Below, piece after piece: positions 18,139-26,897 of a DNA stretch of 64,000 nucleotides; positions within the stretch are counted from its first letter, which is position 1; each line of letters starts with the position of its first letter. The notes beneath the pieces were generated by a model that was not told the DNA's origin, ran no database searches, and was given only the letters and a program-made list of their open reading frames with translations. The position numbers were made by a program, and so were the translations under genes. This stretch comes from Thermococcus indicus (GTDB lineage: Archaea > Methanobacteriota_B > Thermococci > Thermococcales > Thermococcaceae): NCBI RefSeq assembly GCF_006274605.1, contig NZ_CP040846.1, positions 1,185,041 through 1,249,040 on the forward strand. Reading direction: 5' to 3'.

Positions 18139-18521
18139 TATGCTATACAATTCTGTTCTACGGAAACTGAGCGTGGAAGTTAGTGAGAAATTTATGGCTA
18201 TGCTGGTTACGTTTCCACACAATCCTGTTCTACGGAAACGGAAATCTGGGTGTGGAAGTTTGAGATACAGGGCTACGAGGTGTTTCCACACAACTCTGTT
18301 CTACGGAAACTTACGTTTTCCTCTACAAAGGGATTTCCTCAGGCAGGAGAACGTTTCCACACAACTCTGTTCTACGGAAACGAGGGGTATAAGAGGAGGG
18401 ATTATCGGTGAAGTCCATCAATGTTTCCACACAACTCTGTTCTACGGAAACGTGAAAGACATGCCGAGAACTTCATACGCCATTAGGTTCGAGTTTCCAC
18501 ACAATCCTGTTCTACGGAAAC
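18139..18521 (-). CRISPR. CRISPR array 1: six 29-bp repeats, five spacers
   Basis: Repeats lie at 18139-18167 (5' half degenerate), 18211-18239, 18282-18310, 18353-18381, 18423-18451 and 18493-18521. On the plus strand they begin GTTTCCACACAA and end TTCTACGGAAAC, with T/C variation at two central positions. Spacers are 41-43 bp. The degenerate repeat at the left end marks the trailer, and a TATA-like box lies right of the array, so it is transcribed on the minus strand. Repeats are related to, but shorter than, those of array 2 (GTTCTACGG replaces GTGACTACTG). Confidence 0.95.
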
Positions 18522-18580
18522 TCTGGGTGTTATTGCCGTGTTTCTCATGTATCCCTCTCTCTTTGATTCTATTTAAGACT
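18522..18580 (-). promoter_or_regulatory. Leader/promoter of CRISPR array 1
   Basis: On the minus strand CTTAAATA (complement of 18570-18577) sits 48 bp before the first repeat, matching the arrangement at array 2 where the same octamer sits 50 bp away. A second TATA-like stretch, TTATAAAT, occurs near 18609-18616. Confidence 0.6.
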
Positions 18581-18930
18581 TTCCTCGGAAAGCGGTGCAT
18601 GGAGGTTGATTTATAACCCCTACACTCATACTTTTCGGGCTTCGCGTTCTTTTCTGGGGTTTTTGAACGTTCCCCGCCCCCTCTGAACGATATTCGGGAT
18701 GAGCTGGCTTCTCGATGTTAATCGCGGCTGGGGTCTCTGTTTTTCATTTCTGGAGCATATTTTGGAGCGTTTGTCCCAGCTTTTGCCGGCTTTTCACGGT
18801 GAAGAAGTTGAGCCCTCCAGCGCTTCAATTCTCCCGGAAACCTGCCCTTGGGATTAAAAATGGAAACGGAAGAAGAACGAAAAGGTATCGCGTCTCGACT
18901 GCCCATTTCCCAGGCTTTGCTCTACCCGTG
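18581..18930. other. Intergenic region between csx1 and array 1
   Basis: About 350 bp with no supported gene. On the minus strand it follows the csx1 stop and probably holds its terminator plus the upstream part of the array 1 leader. Confidence 0.4.
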
Positions 18931-20211
18931 CTACCCTCCGAGGGTCTTTGAGAGTATGTTCTCGATGACCTTCCAAGGCTCCTTCATGGCACCGCCGTAC
19001 TTCACTTTCTCCCTCGTGTACCTGACGTAGAGCTCGCCCTCGCGCTTCAGCTCGATGAGGTTGGCCTCAAGACCGGCGTGAGCCAAAAAGTTCCTGTCGT
19101 CCACCTGCCGGTTGGGGTTTTTGCCCGCCATTTCAAAGAGCTCTACCAGACGGATCCAGCTCGGGCTGTTGAACTTCAGAGCCTCCGACAGCTTGTTTAG
19201 CTCTTTCTTGGTGGATGCCCTAACGCTTCCCCTGAAGATTCTCTCGGATACCTCCAGGAGTTCTTCCAGGGAAAGCTCATCCTTTGGGAGGCCAGCGGTT
19301 TCAAGGGCTTTGGCCTGGAAGTGGAGCTTGACAAGGACGCCGAAGCCCTTCCCGAGGGAGAGCCTCCTCTCGACCCTTCCGGGTGAGAGGGCTATCGCCT
19401 CTGTGTACGCCGCTTCCAGCTCTTCGATTGCCCCCGCCAGTCTATCGACCTCTGGAAACGCCGAGGCGAAGACGAGGGGCAGGCCGTTGATGACCGACGA
19501 AATCCATGCGTTCAGCCTGCCCCGTGATTTTCTCACGTTTTCCATCCTTTTGAGACCCTTCATAACCTCGCCGTATTCCCTGCCCGGGAGGGAGTAGTTA
19601 CCAAGGTATTCTCCGCTTTTCTCTGGGAGGGGCTCCGTAAGGGGCGAGGGGGTTAGCTTTCTCTCCTCAATTACGTTTATCGTCAGCTCGTGGGTTATTT
19701 TGGGAACGTAGGGGTCGGAGTTGTAGGCGGTGAACTTTACCTCGTTCACTATGGCCGCGATGCCGAGGAGCTCCTCCAGTGCCCTGTAGGCGAGCAGGGT
19801 TATGTAGTTCAGCCCATGGGTAGAATCGAAGTGGACTTCGAGGTCTCCCCTGGGTGGGATTATCTCCGCGAGTTTGTGTAGCAGGTAATGGTAGGCGTCC
19901 ATGGCGTTTCCCCTGAACGTTCCGTGTGAGAACTGCCCTATGCCGGGGACGATGATGACGTCAACTTCCCTGCCGGCTCCTATTCTGTCGAGGAAATCCA
20001 TCACCCTGCCCCTCACGTCTTCCCTGAGGGCTTCAAGTGAACTGAAGTCCCTTCCGAGGGTGTCCGAGAGCAGTATGACAGTCCAGTCGGGCTTTATGAC
20101 CTTTTGCAGGATCGGGAGCGTGGAGGGGCCGACGCTTTCCTCCTCGCCGAAGCAGTACTTTATCTCCGTCCACCTCTCGAAGTCTCCCCACGAAACGACC
20201 AGGAGCTTCAT
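18931..20211 (-). CDS. csx1: Csx1, CARF-HEPN ribonuclease of type III CRISPR
   Basis: The product is 426 aa from MKLLVVSWGDFERW. The ATG overlaps the csm5 stop as ATGA and follows GGTGAT; a longer frame upstream lies inside csm5. The N-terminal CARF domain shows STLPILQ, LSDTLG and FDSTHGLNYI, closely following the Pyrococcus Csx1 pattern. The C-terminal HEPN motif R-x4-H is seen in DDRNFLAHAG. Cyclic oligoadenylate made by Cas10 binds the CARF domain and activates RNA cleavage. It is the last gene of the cas operon. Confidence 0.9.
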   Translation of the reverse strand: MKLLVVSWGDFERWTEIKYCFGEEESVGPSTLPILQKVIKPDWTVILLSDTLGRDFSSLEALREDVRGRVMDFLDRIGAGREVDVIIVPGIGQFSHGTFRGNAMDAYHYLLHKLAEIIPPRGDLEVHFDSTHGLNYITLLAYRALEELLGIAAIVNEVKFTAYNSDPYVPKITHELTINVIEERKLTPSPLTEPLPEKSGEYLGNYSLPGREYGEVMKGLKRMENVRKSRGRLNAWISSVINGLPLVFASAFPEVDRLAGAIEELEAAYTEAIALSPGRVERRLSLGKGFGVLVKLHFQAKALETAGLPKDELSLEELLEVSERIFRGSVRASTKKELNKLSEALKFNSPSWIRLVELFEMAGKNPNRQVDDRNFLAHAGLEANLIELKREGELYVRYTREKVKYGGAMKEPWKVIENILSKTLGG

Positions 20212-21416
20212 CCCAACATCACCCATCCCATTGGCTTCCCATCGGCGAGTCTCCTCGTCTTGGGGAACTCCCTGGACAGACCCCTCCCGCGAGGTTTTTT
20301 GCCAAGTCCGAGCTTTTTCCTCAGGCTTTCCCACTTCCTCTCCTTTCCCAGCAGCAGCCCGATGGTCATAGCGAGCCAGCCACTCCCCCATCCGAGCCTT
20401 AAGATGCGACCGCCGTAACCCTGGATGGAGGCGTAGAACGCTTTAACTTTCTCCGCGTTTCTTCCGTACCTTCTAACCCCCTCAAGCTCGGTCCTTACAA
20501 GCTCGCCGTGGAACTCATCCACGGCCTCCCAAAGGAACCCCTCAAAGACCTTCCACGGTTCTCCGAGGTCTTTCAGGCACTCCCAGAGGAGCCCGTTGAA
20601 GTGGCCGGCGTTGAGCCTAAGAGTCTCGGCGTTTACATTGATTTCGACGTTCAGAGCGGTGCCGGGTTCGAGGGCCTCGACCCATATCGGTATTGGCTGG
20701 GGATTCCCGATGACATCAACGCGGTAGAGTGCGAGGTGCCTTCTGCCAACCGGCGGGCTGTCCCTTACGATAAGGGCCCTCAGGGGGTCGCGTTTCGGTT
20801 CGTACTTCACGCCCCGTCTGTCGGTTTCCATCCCAAAGACTATGGCCTCAAGAAGGTCGTCGGCCTTTTTCGCCTCGAACCGGTATCTCCTCTGGCTCTC
20901 AGCCTTTCTCAGCTCCTCCAGGAGATAATCCACGTAGAACTCAGCCAGGCTTCCGCTCCACCCGATTTTCTCGGCCAGCCTTCTGTCTGTTCTTAAAACT
21001 ACTTTCATGGCCGTTCCCGAATCCCCGCACTCCCGCAGAACTTTGTAGAGAATCGCCGTTCTTAAAGCCCCTTTCAGGCTCGAACCGGGGATGTATGGCC
21101 TTCCGTTTACCTTCATGAACTCCTTCACGGTCATGCTCCTCTTTCCAACTTCGCCGCGAACGGGAAGGGAGTAGAGGGAGTATTCCCTTACATCCAGTCC
21201 GAGCTCGTCTATGTAACCTTTCCAGATGTAGGAATCGCCGGAAGGGTTTTTGAGCAGGTACAGTATCTCTTCAAGGCTTACCCCCATGTCAGTCAGCTTT
21301 TTCATGAGCTTCTCCGTGTCGAGGACGTAAACGACGCCGTCGCCGGGGTAGAGGTCGAGGGGCGTTAGCTCGTTTCCGTTACCGATGTGGAGGGGTGAGA
21401 GGACCCTCAGCATCAT
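20208..21416 (-). CDS. csm5: Csm5, RAMP subunit of the Csm complex
   Basis: The product is 402 aa. RAMP features are VLSPLHIGNGNEL at the N terminus, the GRPYIPGSSLKGALRTAIL loop, and a C-terminal glycine-rich LRLGWGSGWLAMTIG, followed by KTRRLADGKPMGWV, which is typical of Csm5. It caps the crRNA 3' side of the type III-A effector. It overlaps csm4 by 4 bp and csx1 by 4 bp, so it is translated as part of one operon. Confidence 0.9.
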   Translation of the reverse strand: MMLRVLSPLHIGNGNELTPLDLYPGDGVVYVLDTEKLMKKLTDMGVSLEEILYLLKNPSGDSYIWKGYIDELGLDVREYSLYSLPVRGEVGKRSMTVKEFMKVNGRPYIPGSSLKGALRTAILYKVLRECGDSGTAMKVVLRTDRRLAEKIGWSGSLAEFYVDYLLEELRKAESQRRYRFEAKKADDLLEAIVFGMETDRRGVKYEPKRDPLRALIVRDSPPVGRRHLALYRVDVIGNPQPIPIWVEALEPGTALNVEINVNAETLRLNAGHFNGLLWECLKDLGEPWKVFEGFLWEAVDEFHGELVRTELEGVRRYGRNAEKVKAFYASIQGYGGRILRLGWGSGWLAMTIGLLLGKERKWESLRKKLGLGKKPRGRGLSREFPKTRRLADGKPMGWVMLG

Positions 21417-22261
21417 TCGAGACCCTCCGGAATAATGGCTGGCAGGGGGAAAGTGAGACCGTAGGTGTAGACCTTGAAGGGCAGTCCCATCTCAAGGCCT
21501 TCGACCCTTCCGGGGTCGTCTCTTATCACCGAGCCCTCGGCTATGAACGTCATCTTGGGCTTTCTCTTCCCGAAGCTCCAGCCGCCCTTTCTCAGGGTTC
21601 TCCAGAGTACCGGCCTCTTCGTAGGCAAGGCATTGGAGAGTGTGACTGCGTAGGGACTTGCGGGGGCATTGATTTTTATGGACTCGAAGGAGGGCTCAAA
21701 GAGGCCGAAGCCCCAGGTTGACTTTCCTCCGATGCCGCTGTCCCCTAAGAGCCTCACCGCGGGCTTTATGAACTCATTGAAAACATCTCCGGGGCCGGAA
21801 TACAGGAAGTACAGGCCGGAGTCGTCCCTGAACCGAACCTCCTCCCAGAAGTAAATTGAAGAATCCTGCGCGACTCTATCGAGGACGACCTTTGGAACGT
21901 CTACGATAGAGTGGGTGTTCTCCTCGGGAACCTCGAACGGTTTCAGCCTCAGGGCCTTCTCAAAATTTTCGAGATCGAGATAAGCCGCTCGCTTCATCCT
22001 CTTGACCCTGGCTGTGTCGCCCCCAAAATCCATGAGCTCAACGGTGAGGGGCTTTGGGAGGTAGTATGTATCGCCTGAGTATGGAAAGGCCGAGCTTATC
22101 CTCGCGCCCTCTTTGAAGGCCCATAACAGTTCCTCAACGGCCTTACCCCCATCGAGCGTGGCGAGGGCGTTCGCAATGGCTCCGAAGAGCGTATCCGCGT
22201 GGGGAATCCCCGTTACCGGCCCCTTGGGTCTCAGGCGGACCACTTGGAATTTCCCCATCAC
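21413..22261 (-). CDS. csm4: Csm4, RAMP subunit binding the crRNA 5' handle
   Basis: The product is 282 aa. Position in the operon, size and motifs (HADTLFGAIANAL near the N terminus, GIGGKSTWGFGLFEP in the glycine-rich loop) identify Csm4. Csm4 pairs with Cas10 and grips the repeat-derived 5' handle. It overlaps both csm3 and csm5 by 4 bp. Confidence 0.9.
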   Translation of the reverse strand: MMGKFQVVRLRPKGPVTGIPHADTLFGAIANALATLDGGKAVEELLWAFKEGARISSAFPYSGDTYYLPKPLTVELMDFGGDTARVKRMKRAAYLDLENFEKALRLKPFEVPEENTHSIVDVPKVVLDRVAQDSSIYFWEEVRFRDDSGLYFLYSGPGDVFNEFIKPAVRLLGDSGIGGKSTWGFGLFEPSFESIKINAPASPYAVTLSNALPTKRPVLWRTLRKGGWSFGKRKPKMTFIAEGSVIRDDPGRVEGLEMGLPFKVYTYGLTFPLPAIIPEGLE

Positions 22262-23133
22262 TCAGCCCCCAGCCTGCTCTTCACCCCCGAGAAGAGCCCA
22301 TCGAACTCCTTTAAAACCTCTGAGACTGACTTTTCTCCAACCTCAACTGTGATCTTCTCTTCATCGGCTCCGGTTCTGTAGTACTCTGGAGTCCTGAGCT
22401 CGATGTAATCAAACTCGAACTCAACTTTACCATAGCCCCTTGAACCCGAGCCGCCGAGGTAGCTGTCCTCAAGCAGAGCCATCGCCGTGAGGAGGTTCCT
22501 CACGTCATCCTCCCAGTGGTCAAGCCTCTCGACGTTGTAGATTATCTCGAACTCAAACTCGGTTCCGGCAACGACACGCTCGTTGGTTCTGGGGTTGGCT
22601 TGGGAGGTAACGCGGTCTATACCGACCTCTATCTTTGCCTCCGTTAGCTCTTCACCCGATTTCCACCTTTCGACCCACTCCTCTGTCAAAAATGCGTCTC
22701 TAACTATTACCCTAGAGGGGAAGTTGCTCTCGTTTCCGCTCGCTCCGAAGAGCCTGCATACCGGACAGTTAAGAGCGGAATCGTAATCCGGGCAGATGTG
22801 TATCCAACCCTTGTTGATTCGCCTGTTGAAGAACTTCCCACAGTTCTCTTGGTTGGTTGGCCTACAGCTTCCCGGAGAGTATTTTGAGAGTACCGGATAG
22901 CGCTCTTTCATTCCCTCAAGCTGAGAGTTTACGAAGACTTCGAAGAGTGCCCTTAGACGACCCTTCAAGGACGAACCCGGAATGTACGGCAGCCCAGTGT
23001 GGGGGTCCTTTATGACTGGGTTGTCTATCCCCCCAATTTCGGAGATGTCCCTCTGAGAGCCTATATGGAGACCCGTCACGGCCTTAATCCTTCCCCTTAC
23101 AACAAGCTTTCCATAAAATTCCCTATTCATCAC
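22258..23133 (-). CDS. csm3: Csm3, backbone RAMP and target-RNA nuclease
   Basis: The product is 291 aa. LHIGSQRDISEIGGIDNPVI contains the aspartate after GGI that cuts target RNA at 6-nt intervals in characterised Csm3. YIPGSSLKGRLRALFE, a cysteine group (CRPTNQENC, CPDYDSALNCPVC) likely holding zinc, and GGSGSRGYGKVEF complete the family pattern. It forms the helical backbone along the crRNA. It overlaps csm2 and csm4 by 4 bp. Confidence 0.93.
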   Translation of the reverse strand: MMNREFYGKLVVRGRIKAVTGLHIGSQRDISEIGGIDNPVIKDPHTGLPYIPGSSLKGRLRALFEVFVNSQLEGMKERYPVLSKYSPGSCRPTNQENCGKFFNRRINKGWIHICPDYDSALNCPVCRLFGASGNESNFPSRVIVRDAFLTEEWVERWKSGEELTEAKIEVGIDRVTSQANPRTNERVVAGTEFEFEIIYNVERLDHWEDDVRNLLTAMALLEDSYLGGSGSRGYGKVEFEFDYIELRTPEYYRTGADEEKITVEVGEKSVSEVLKEFDGLFSGVKSRLGAE

Positions 23134-23690
23134 TCCCTACCCCCGAAAAACCTGTGATAGGCGACGATCGCCTGAAGGAAGTCGTAAAACTTATCAAAGT
23201 TATCCTTGGTGGGTTCCTGCATGAGAACTTCGAGCATCGGATCAAGGACACTGTGGAAGGCCTCGAGGGGGTATCTCGGCTGTCCGGTTGCTTTTCCAAC
23301 CGTGTATGCTAAGAGATAGCGCATCTTGACGATGTCGTCTTTTATATTCCCGTCTCCCCTCTTGGCTTTTAACTCCGTGGTCCTTGCCATCTCTAGGATC
23401 TTCCTCACTTGGTTAGTCTTCAAGCCTTGGGCAACAAGATACGCCGCAACTGTGATTGCATTGGCCAGTCTCCTCTCCGGACTCCACTCATTGAACTTTC
23501 TCGCATCGCTAACCACACGGGTAAAGTAGGGGTTTATACTGTTCCTATCGAGGGTCCTGTTTCCGAGTGCGGTTTTTATCCCCACGACATCTGGGAATTC
23601 TCCAAAAAGCTTGGACGCGTCCGTCCGGGAAAACTCCCTCCCGGAGTGCCTGTTCCTACCATATCCGCCTTGATAGCCCACAACCTTCAC
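23130..23690 (-). CDS. csm2: Csm2, small helical subunit
   Basis: The product is 186 aa, longer than many Csm2 because of a Gly/Arg-rich N-terminal extension (GYQGGYGRNRHSGREFSR). The helical core shows AITVAAYLVAQGLKTNQVRK and MRYLLAYTVGKATGQPRYPL. It stacks beside the Csm3 filament and stabilises the crRNA-target duplex. It overlaps cas10 and csm3 by 4 bp. Confidence 0.88.
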   Translation of the reverse strand: MKVVGYQGGYGRNRHSGREFSRTDASKLFGEFPDVVGIKTALGNRTLDRNSINPYFTRVVSDARKFNEWSPERRLANAITVAAYLVAQGLKTNQVRKILEMARTTELKAKRGDGNIKDDIVKMRYLLAYTVGKATGQPRYPLEAFHSVLDPMLEVLMQEPTKDNFDKFYDFLQAIVAYHRFFGGRE

Positions 23691-26026
23691 CTCCTAACGG
23701 CCATAAGCACGATTTTCAGAACCCCATCAATCCAGTAAATCGGCTGGGGTTCGTTTTTTTCAACGGCGTTCGCATCAATCCCCACAAGCTCTGGGAAAAG
23801 GTCCGAGAGGCCGTGCCTTCCGAGGAGATATGCCGTGAGGTATGCCCAGCGGACATCGTTTGGGGTTCTTACGTAGAGCTCCCTAAGCTCAAGGAGACGC
23901 ATTAATAAGCCCCTCTTCGAGTCAAAGGGCTTTCTAAGCCTTCCATTCCCGGCATACACTTTTGGTGTGTACCTCTTCCAGAGCTCCCCGTATTCGTCCC
24001 AGGTGTACGATAAGGGGTGCCTTCCGTCCTCCGGACGGCTTCTTTCAATTACCGTTACCCTGTTTCTCCCCTCATCCTTTGCCTTCTCAAGCCTCTCGCC
24101 CACGACCTCGGCCATCCTGTATATCGGGGTCTTCGGGTCGAAGTAGCCCAGGCCTGCCGAGAGCGTTAAGCCGTTTCCGGTGTATGCCCTGAACGTTTCC
24201 CTTATCCTGAAGGCCAGCTCGAAGACTTGGTCCCACGCTCCAACGATGAAGAAGTCGTCGCCACCGGCGTACACAACGACGATGTCCGGTTTCTCAGGCC
24301 ATCCCCTCAGGGAAGGTACGTACTCCGAAACGTATCCGAACTTTCCTTTGATTATGGCCCCCAGGTATCCCTTGAAAAAGTAGTCCATGAAGCGTGAAGC
24401 CGTGGCCAGCTTCGACGGACTGTCCATGGAACGGAAGAAGTCTCCTAGGAAGTCAACGTCTCCCTTGAGGACACCGATTCTTTTTACTCCGGTTGATGCC
24501 TCCGCAAGCTCTTCAAAGTCTGCTATTCCTCCCTTCGAGGACTCCCTGTAATAGTCCGCCACGAAGTACGGAACGAACTCGATTTCAGGTGGCAAGTTGG
24601 CCGGTGGCTTTAGCGTGTTCTTCAGTAAGAGGGCCTTCCCGGAAGACACTTCGCCGAGATGTGGGACAAAGCCCGAGAACGGGCCTTCCATGAGGGCTGC
24701 AGGGTCGTCTTTTCCGGAAAAGACAAAGCCCCCGATCTTCGGCAGGTTCTTCCCCAGCTCCGCGAGACCATTGCAGGTGCTACAGACCCTGACCTCGGGG
24801 TCGAGAACAAACGGTTCGAGCTTCCCCTCTGGAACTTCTCTCCCACAAACCGGGCACTCCTCCAGCTTTTCTGCCTTTGGGACATTGAAGAGGCTCTCAA
24901 CCTCTCCAAAGCGCCTGAGCTTCCTTACGGCGAGCTTCTTTTTCAGCCTTCCCCTTGCCCTCTCAAAGAGATTCTCTGATTTGCTTCTTCCGAGTTCTTC
25001 ACCCGTCACCGGCTCCCAGTCGAGGGCCAAGTAAAGGGATCCGTCGAATTCATTCCACAGCCACTCTGAAACGTGCTTCCTGATGCCCTCAAGCTCCCCC
25101 ACTGCTTCCGGTGTATTCTGGGCGATTATTAGAAAGTGACCACCGGCGTTGAATATCACGTTCGCCCTCGTCAGGTTCAATCTCCTGAGAATCTCAAGCA
25201 CCACGTCCCAGCCAAGGAGCCCCAGGTAGGCGCTCCTGGCGCGCAGGTACTTAAGGGTTCCCTTACCGCTAATGCGGTATATGAAGTCCTGTATTCCGGA
25301 AAAGTCGCCCTCAATGAGGAGAAAACGCTTCTCCTTTTTACAGGTTCCGGATTTGACTTCCTCCACGGTGCATCCGGAGTGGAGCATAGCAAGGGCTATG
25401 GCAGAGGTCATGCGCATGTGGTCGTAAAGGGAGATGGTGTTCCCCTCAAGCGTTACCGAGCTCACAAAGCTCAGGTACTTTTCGAGAAGGGGCATTAGTC
25501 TATCTGTTTTGAGAGGGGATTCAATAAGCTCTCCTGTGAGCCTTCTGATGATATCTCGGTAGTCCGTCCCCGAGATGCGGACATCCCCAGCCGGCATCGG
25601 GAGTCCTGCCCCGAAATCCAATGGGTAGAGGGGATACTTTAGGTCTCTGCTAAAGACAGATGCCAACGGTCTGAAAACATAGAACTCTCTGCCTTCCCCT
25701 TCCCTCTCTGAGGAGGATAGGTTGTCGGCCTCATAGACTATCCAGAGGGCATTGAAAACATCCTCTTCCGACAGCCCAAACCTCTCGGGGGAAACCTCTC
25801 GAATCTTGGCCCTCATACGCTCCTCGTTCTCCATGTGATCCCAGTGATGGAACTCTGAGAAAAGCGCTAAGAGCTCGTATTCTTCCCTCTCTGTGCTTCT
25901 GGCAATATCCCTGAGAAAGAGGGCACCCTGAGTGGAATGGTCACCCGAGTAGAGACCGGCCCTCTGGACGGGCTTGCCGACGTCATGTAAAAGTCCGCCG
26001 AGGGCCACAAGTTCCCTTAAATCCAA
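23687..26026 (-). CDS. cas10: Cas10 (Csm1), signature subunit with HD nuclease and GGDD cyclase
   Basis: The product is 779 aa. The N-terminal HD domain is intact (LLHDVGKPVQRAG, later FHHWDH). A zinc ribbon with two CxxC pairs (CPVCG, VCSTCN) lies at about 390-420. The palm cyclase motif GGDD (YAGGDDFFIVGAWD) lies at about 588-591. In type III-A complexes target RNA binding switches on single-stranded DNA cleavage by HD and cyclic oligoadenylate synthesis by the palm. Both sites look competent. It starts 4 bp after the cas6 stop. Confidence 0.95.
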   Translation of the reverse strand: MDLRELVALGGLLHDVGKPVQRAGLYSGDHSTQGALFLRDIARSTEREEYELLALFSEFHHWDHMENEERMRAKIREVSPERFGLSEEDVFNALWIVYEADNLSSSEREGEGREFYVFRPLASVFSRDLKYPLYPLDFGAGLPMPAGDVRISGTDYRDIIRRLTGELIESPLKTDRLMPLLEKYLSFVSSVTLEGNTISLYDHMRMTSAIALAMLHSGCTVEEVKSGTCKKEKRFLLIEGDFSGIQDFIYRISGKGTLKYLRARSAYLGLLGWDVVLEILRRLNLTRANVIFNAGGHFLIIAQNTPEAVGELEGIRKHVSEWLWNEFDGSLYLALDWEPVTGEELGRSKSENLFERARGRLKKKLAVRKLRRFGEVESLFNVPKAEKLEECPVCGREVPEGKLEPFVLDPEVRVCSTCNGLAELGKNLPKIGGFVFSGKDDPAALMEGPFSGFVPHLGEVSSGKALLLKNTLKPPANLPPEIEFVPYFVADYYRESSKGGIADFEELAEASTGVKRIGVLKGDVDFLGDFFRSMDSPSKLATASRFMDYFFKGYLGAIIKGKFGYVSEYVPSLRGWPEKPDIVVVYAGGDDFFIVGAWDQVFELAFRIRETFRAYTGNGLTLSAGLGYFDPKTPIYRMAEVVGERLEKAKDEGRNRVTVIERSRPEDGRHPLSYTWDEYGELWKRYTPKVYAGNGRLRKPFDSKRGLLMRLLELRELYVRTPNDVRWAYLTAYLLGRHGLSDLFPELVGIDANAVEKNEPQPIYWIDGVLKIVLMAVRR

Positions 26027-26030
26027 GTCA

Positions 26031-26744
26031 TCACCTCCTTATGGGATTTAAAAATCCAAAGCCTAAACTGTTCTTTTCACCCAGCCCGGCTTCCATGATG
26101 AACTCGTAGAACCTTCTTTCCTCGGCTCTTATTCTGTCTTTCTCAAGAAGCTCCCAGTGGGAACCTATCACCGGAAAAGCGCGGCCCCACTTAACGACCC
26201 TCACGTAGACGTCCAGCTTTCCATTTTTCCTGAGCTTAGGTATCATGCGGTCGAATATCGGGCCATCGAGATGGAAGTCCTCCCCATAGAAAGCGTTGTA
26301 CTTCTTCTCGGCGTTTTCCTTAAGTCTATTGAGGAAGAAGTGGAGGTCTCTGTGGGCGTGGAGTTTGAAGTACTCGTTCTCCCGGGAGTTTTTGTATATG
26401 ACAACGGGAGAACCCGTTTGGAAGTGCTTTCTGGGGGGCAGTTTGAACTTTTTGAGTTCTGCTATTATGAGCTCCTCGGTGCCGAGGTGGACACTCACCC
26501 TGTCCTTCAAGCTGGAATGGAGGGCATTGATGAAGTCTTTATCCGGGGATGATACTATAAGGGTTGGTCGTCCGGAGCGGTCAATGAAGAAGTCCGAGAA
26601 GGTGAAGAACTTGAACTTCGCCTCGCTGTGGCGCTCCCCGTACTCCGTGCCCCTCAACATGTTGTAGATGAATCCCTGGACAGCGTGTTTGTTGGGTCTG
26701 ATGCTTCCGTTTCCGTCCGGATAAAACGCCACCTTAAGCCTCAT
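26031..26744 (-). CDS. cas6: Cas6, CRISPR repeat endoribonuclease
   Basis: The product is 237 aa from MRLKVAFYPDG, whose ATG follows GGTGACGCTC; an upstream in-frame ATG (26882) runs toward the array and lacks a site. The ferredoxin-like double fold shows HAVQGFIYNML and the C-terminal glycine-rich GLGEKNSLGFGFLN, very close to Pyrococcus Cas6. It cuts pre-crRNA within repeats, leaving an 8-nt 5' handle. It leads the cas operon and lies immediately downstream of array 2, in the same direction. Confidence 0.92.
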   Translation of the reverse strand: MRLKVAFYPDGNGSIRPNKHAVQGFIYNMLRGTEYGERHSEAKFKFFTFSDFFIDRSGRPTLIVSSPDKDFINALHSSLKDRVSVHLGTEELIIAELKKFKLPPRKHFQTGSPVVIYKNSRENEYFKLHAHRDLHFFLNRLKENAEKKYNAFYGEDFHLDGPIFDRMIPKLRKNGKLDVYVRVVKWGRAFPVIGSHWELLEKDRIRAEERRFYEFIMEAGLGEKNSLGFGFLNPIRR

Positions 26745-26786
26745 GAGCGTCACCGAAGGGAGGCCTAAATAACTTAGGTTGGTATA

Positions 26787-26795
26787 GTTTATAAC
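26787..26795 (-). promoter_or_regulatory. TATA box of the cas6-cas10-csm-csx1 operon
   Basis: On the minus strand GTTATAAAC lies about 45 bp before the cas6 ATG, giving a short leader of about 20 nt. This lets the operon be transcribed independently of read-through from array 2. Confidence 0.5.
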
Positions 26796-26897
26796 GGTTT
26801 TGAGCACGTCATCAGAGGGGTTGAAACAAAGGGTTCCAGACGGTCCCCACCCCGTGTGACTACCAAAACAAACCGTTTTCACCTAGATTGAGAACAG

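Noticed and set aside
26745-26882. Longer Cas6 starting at 26882
   Set aside because: The extra 46 residues lack similarity to Cas6, cover the TATA box GTTATAAAC, and the internal ATG at 26744 has a proper GGTGA site.
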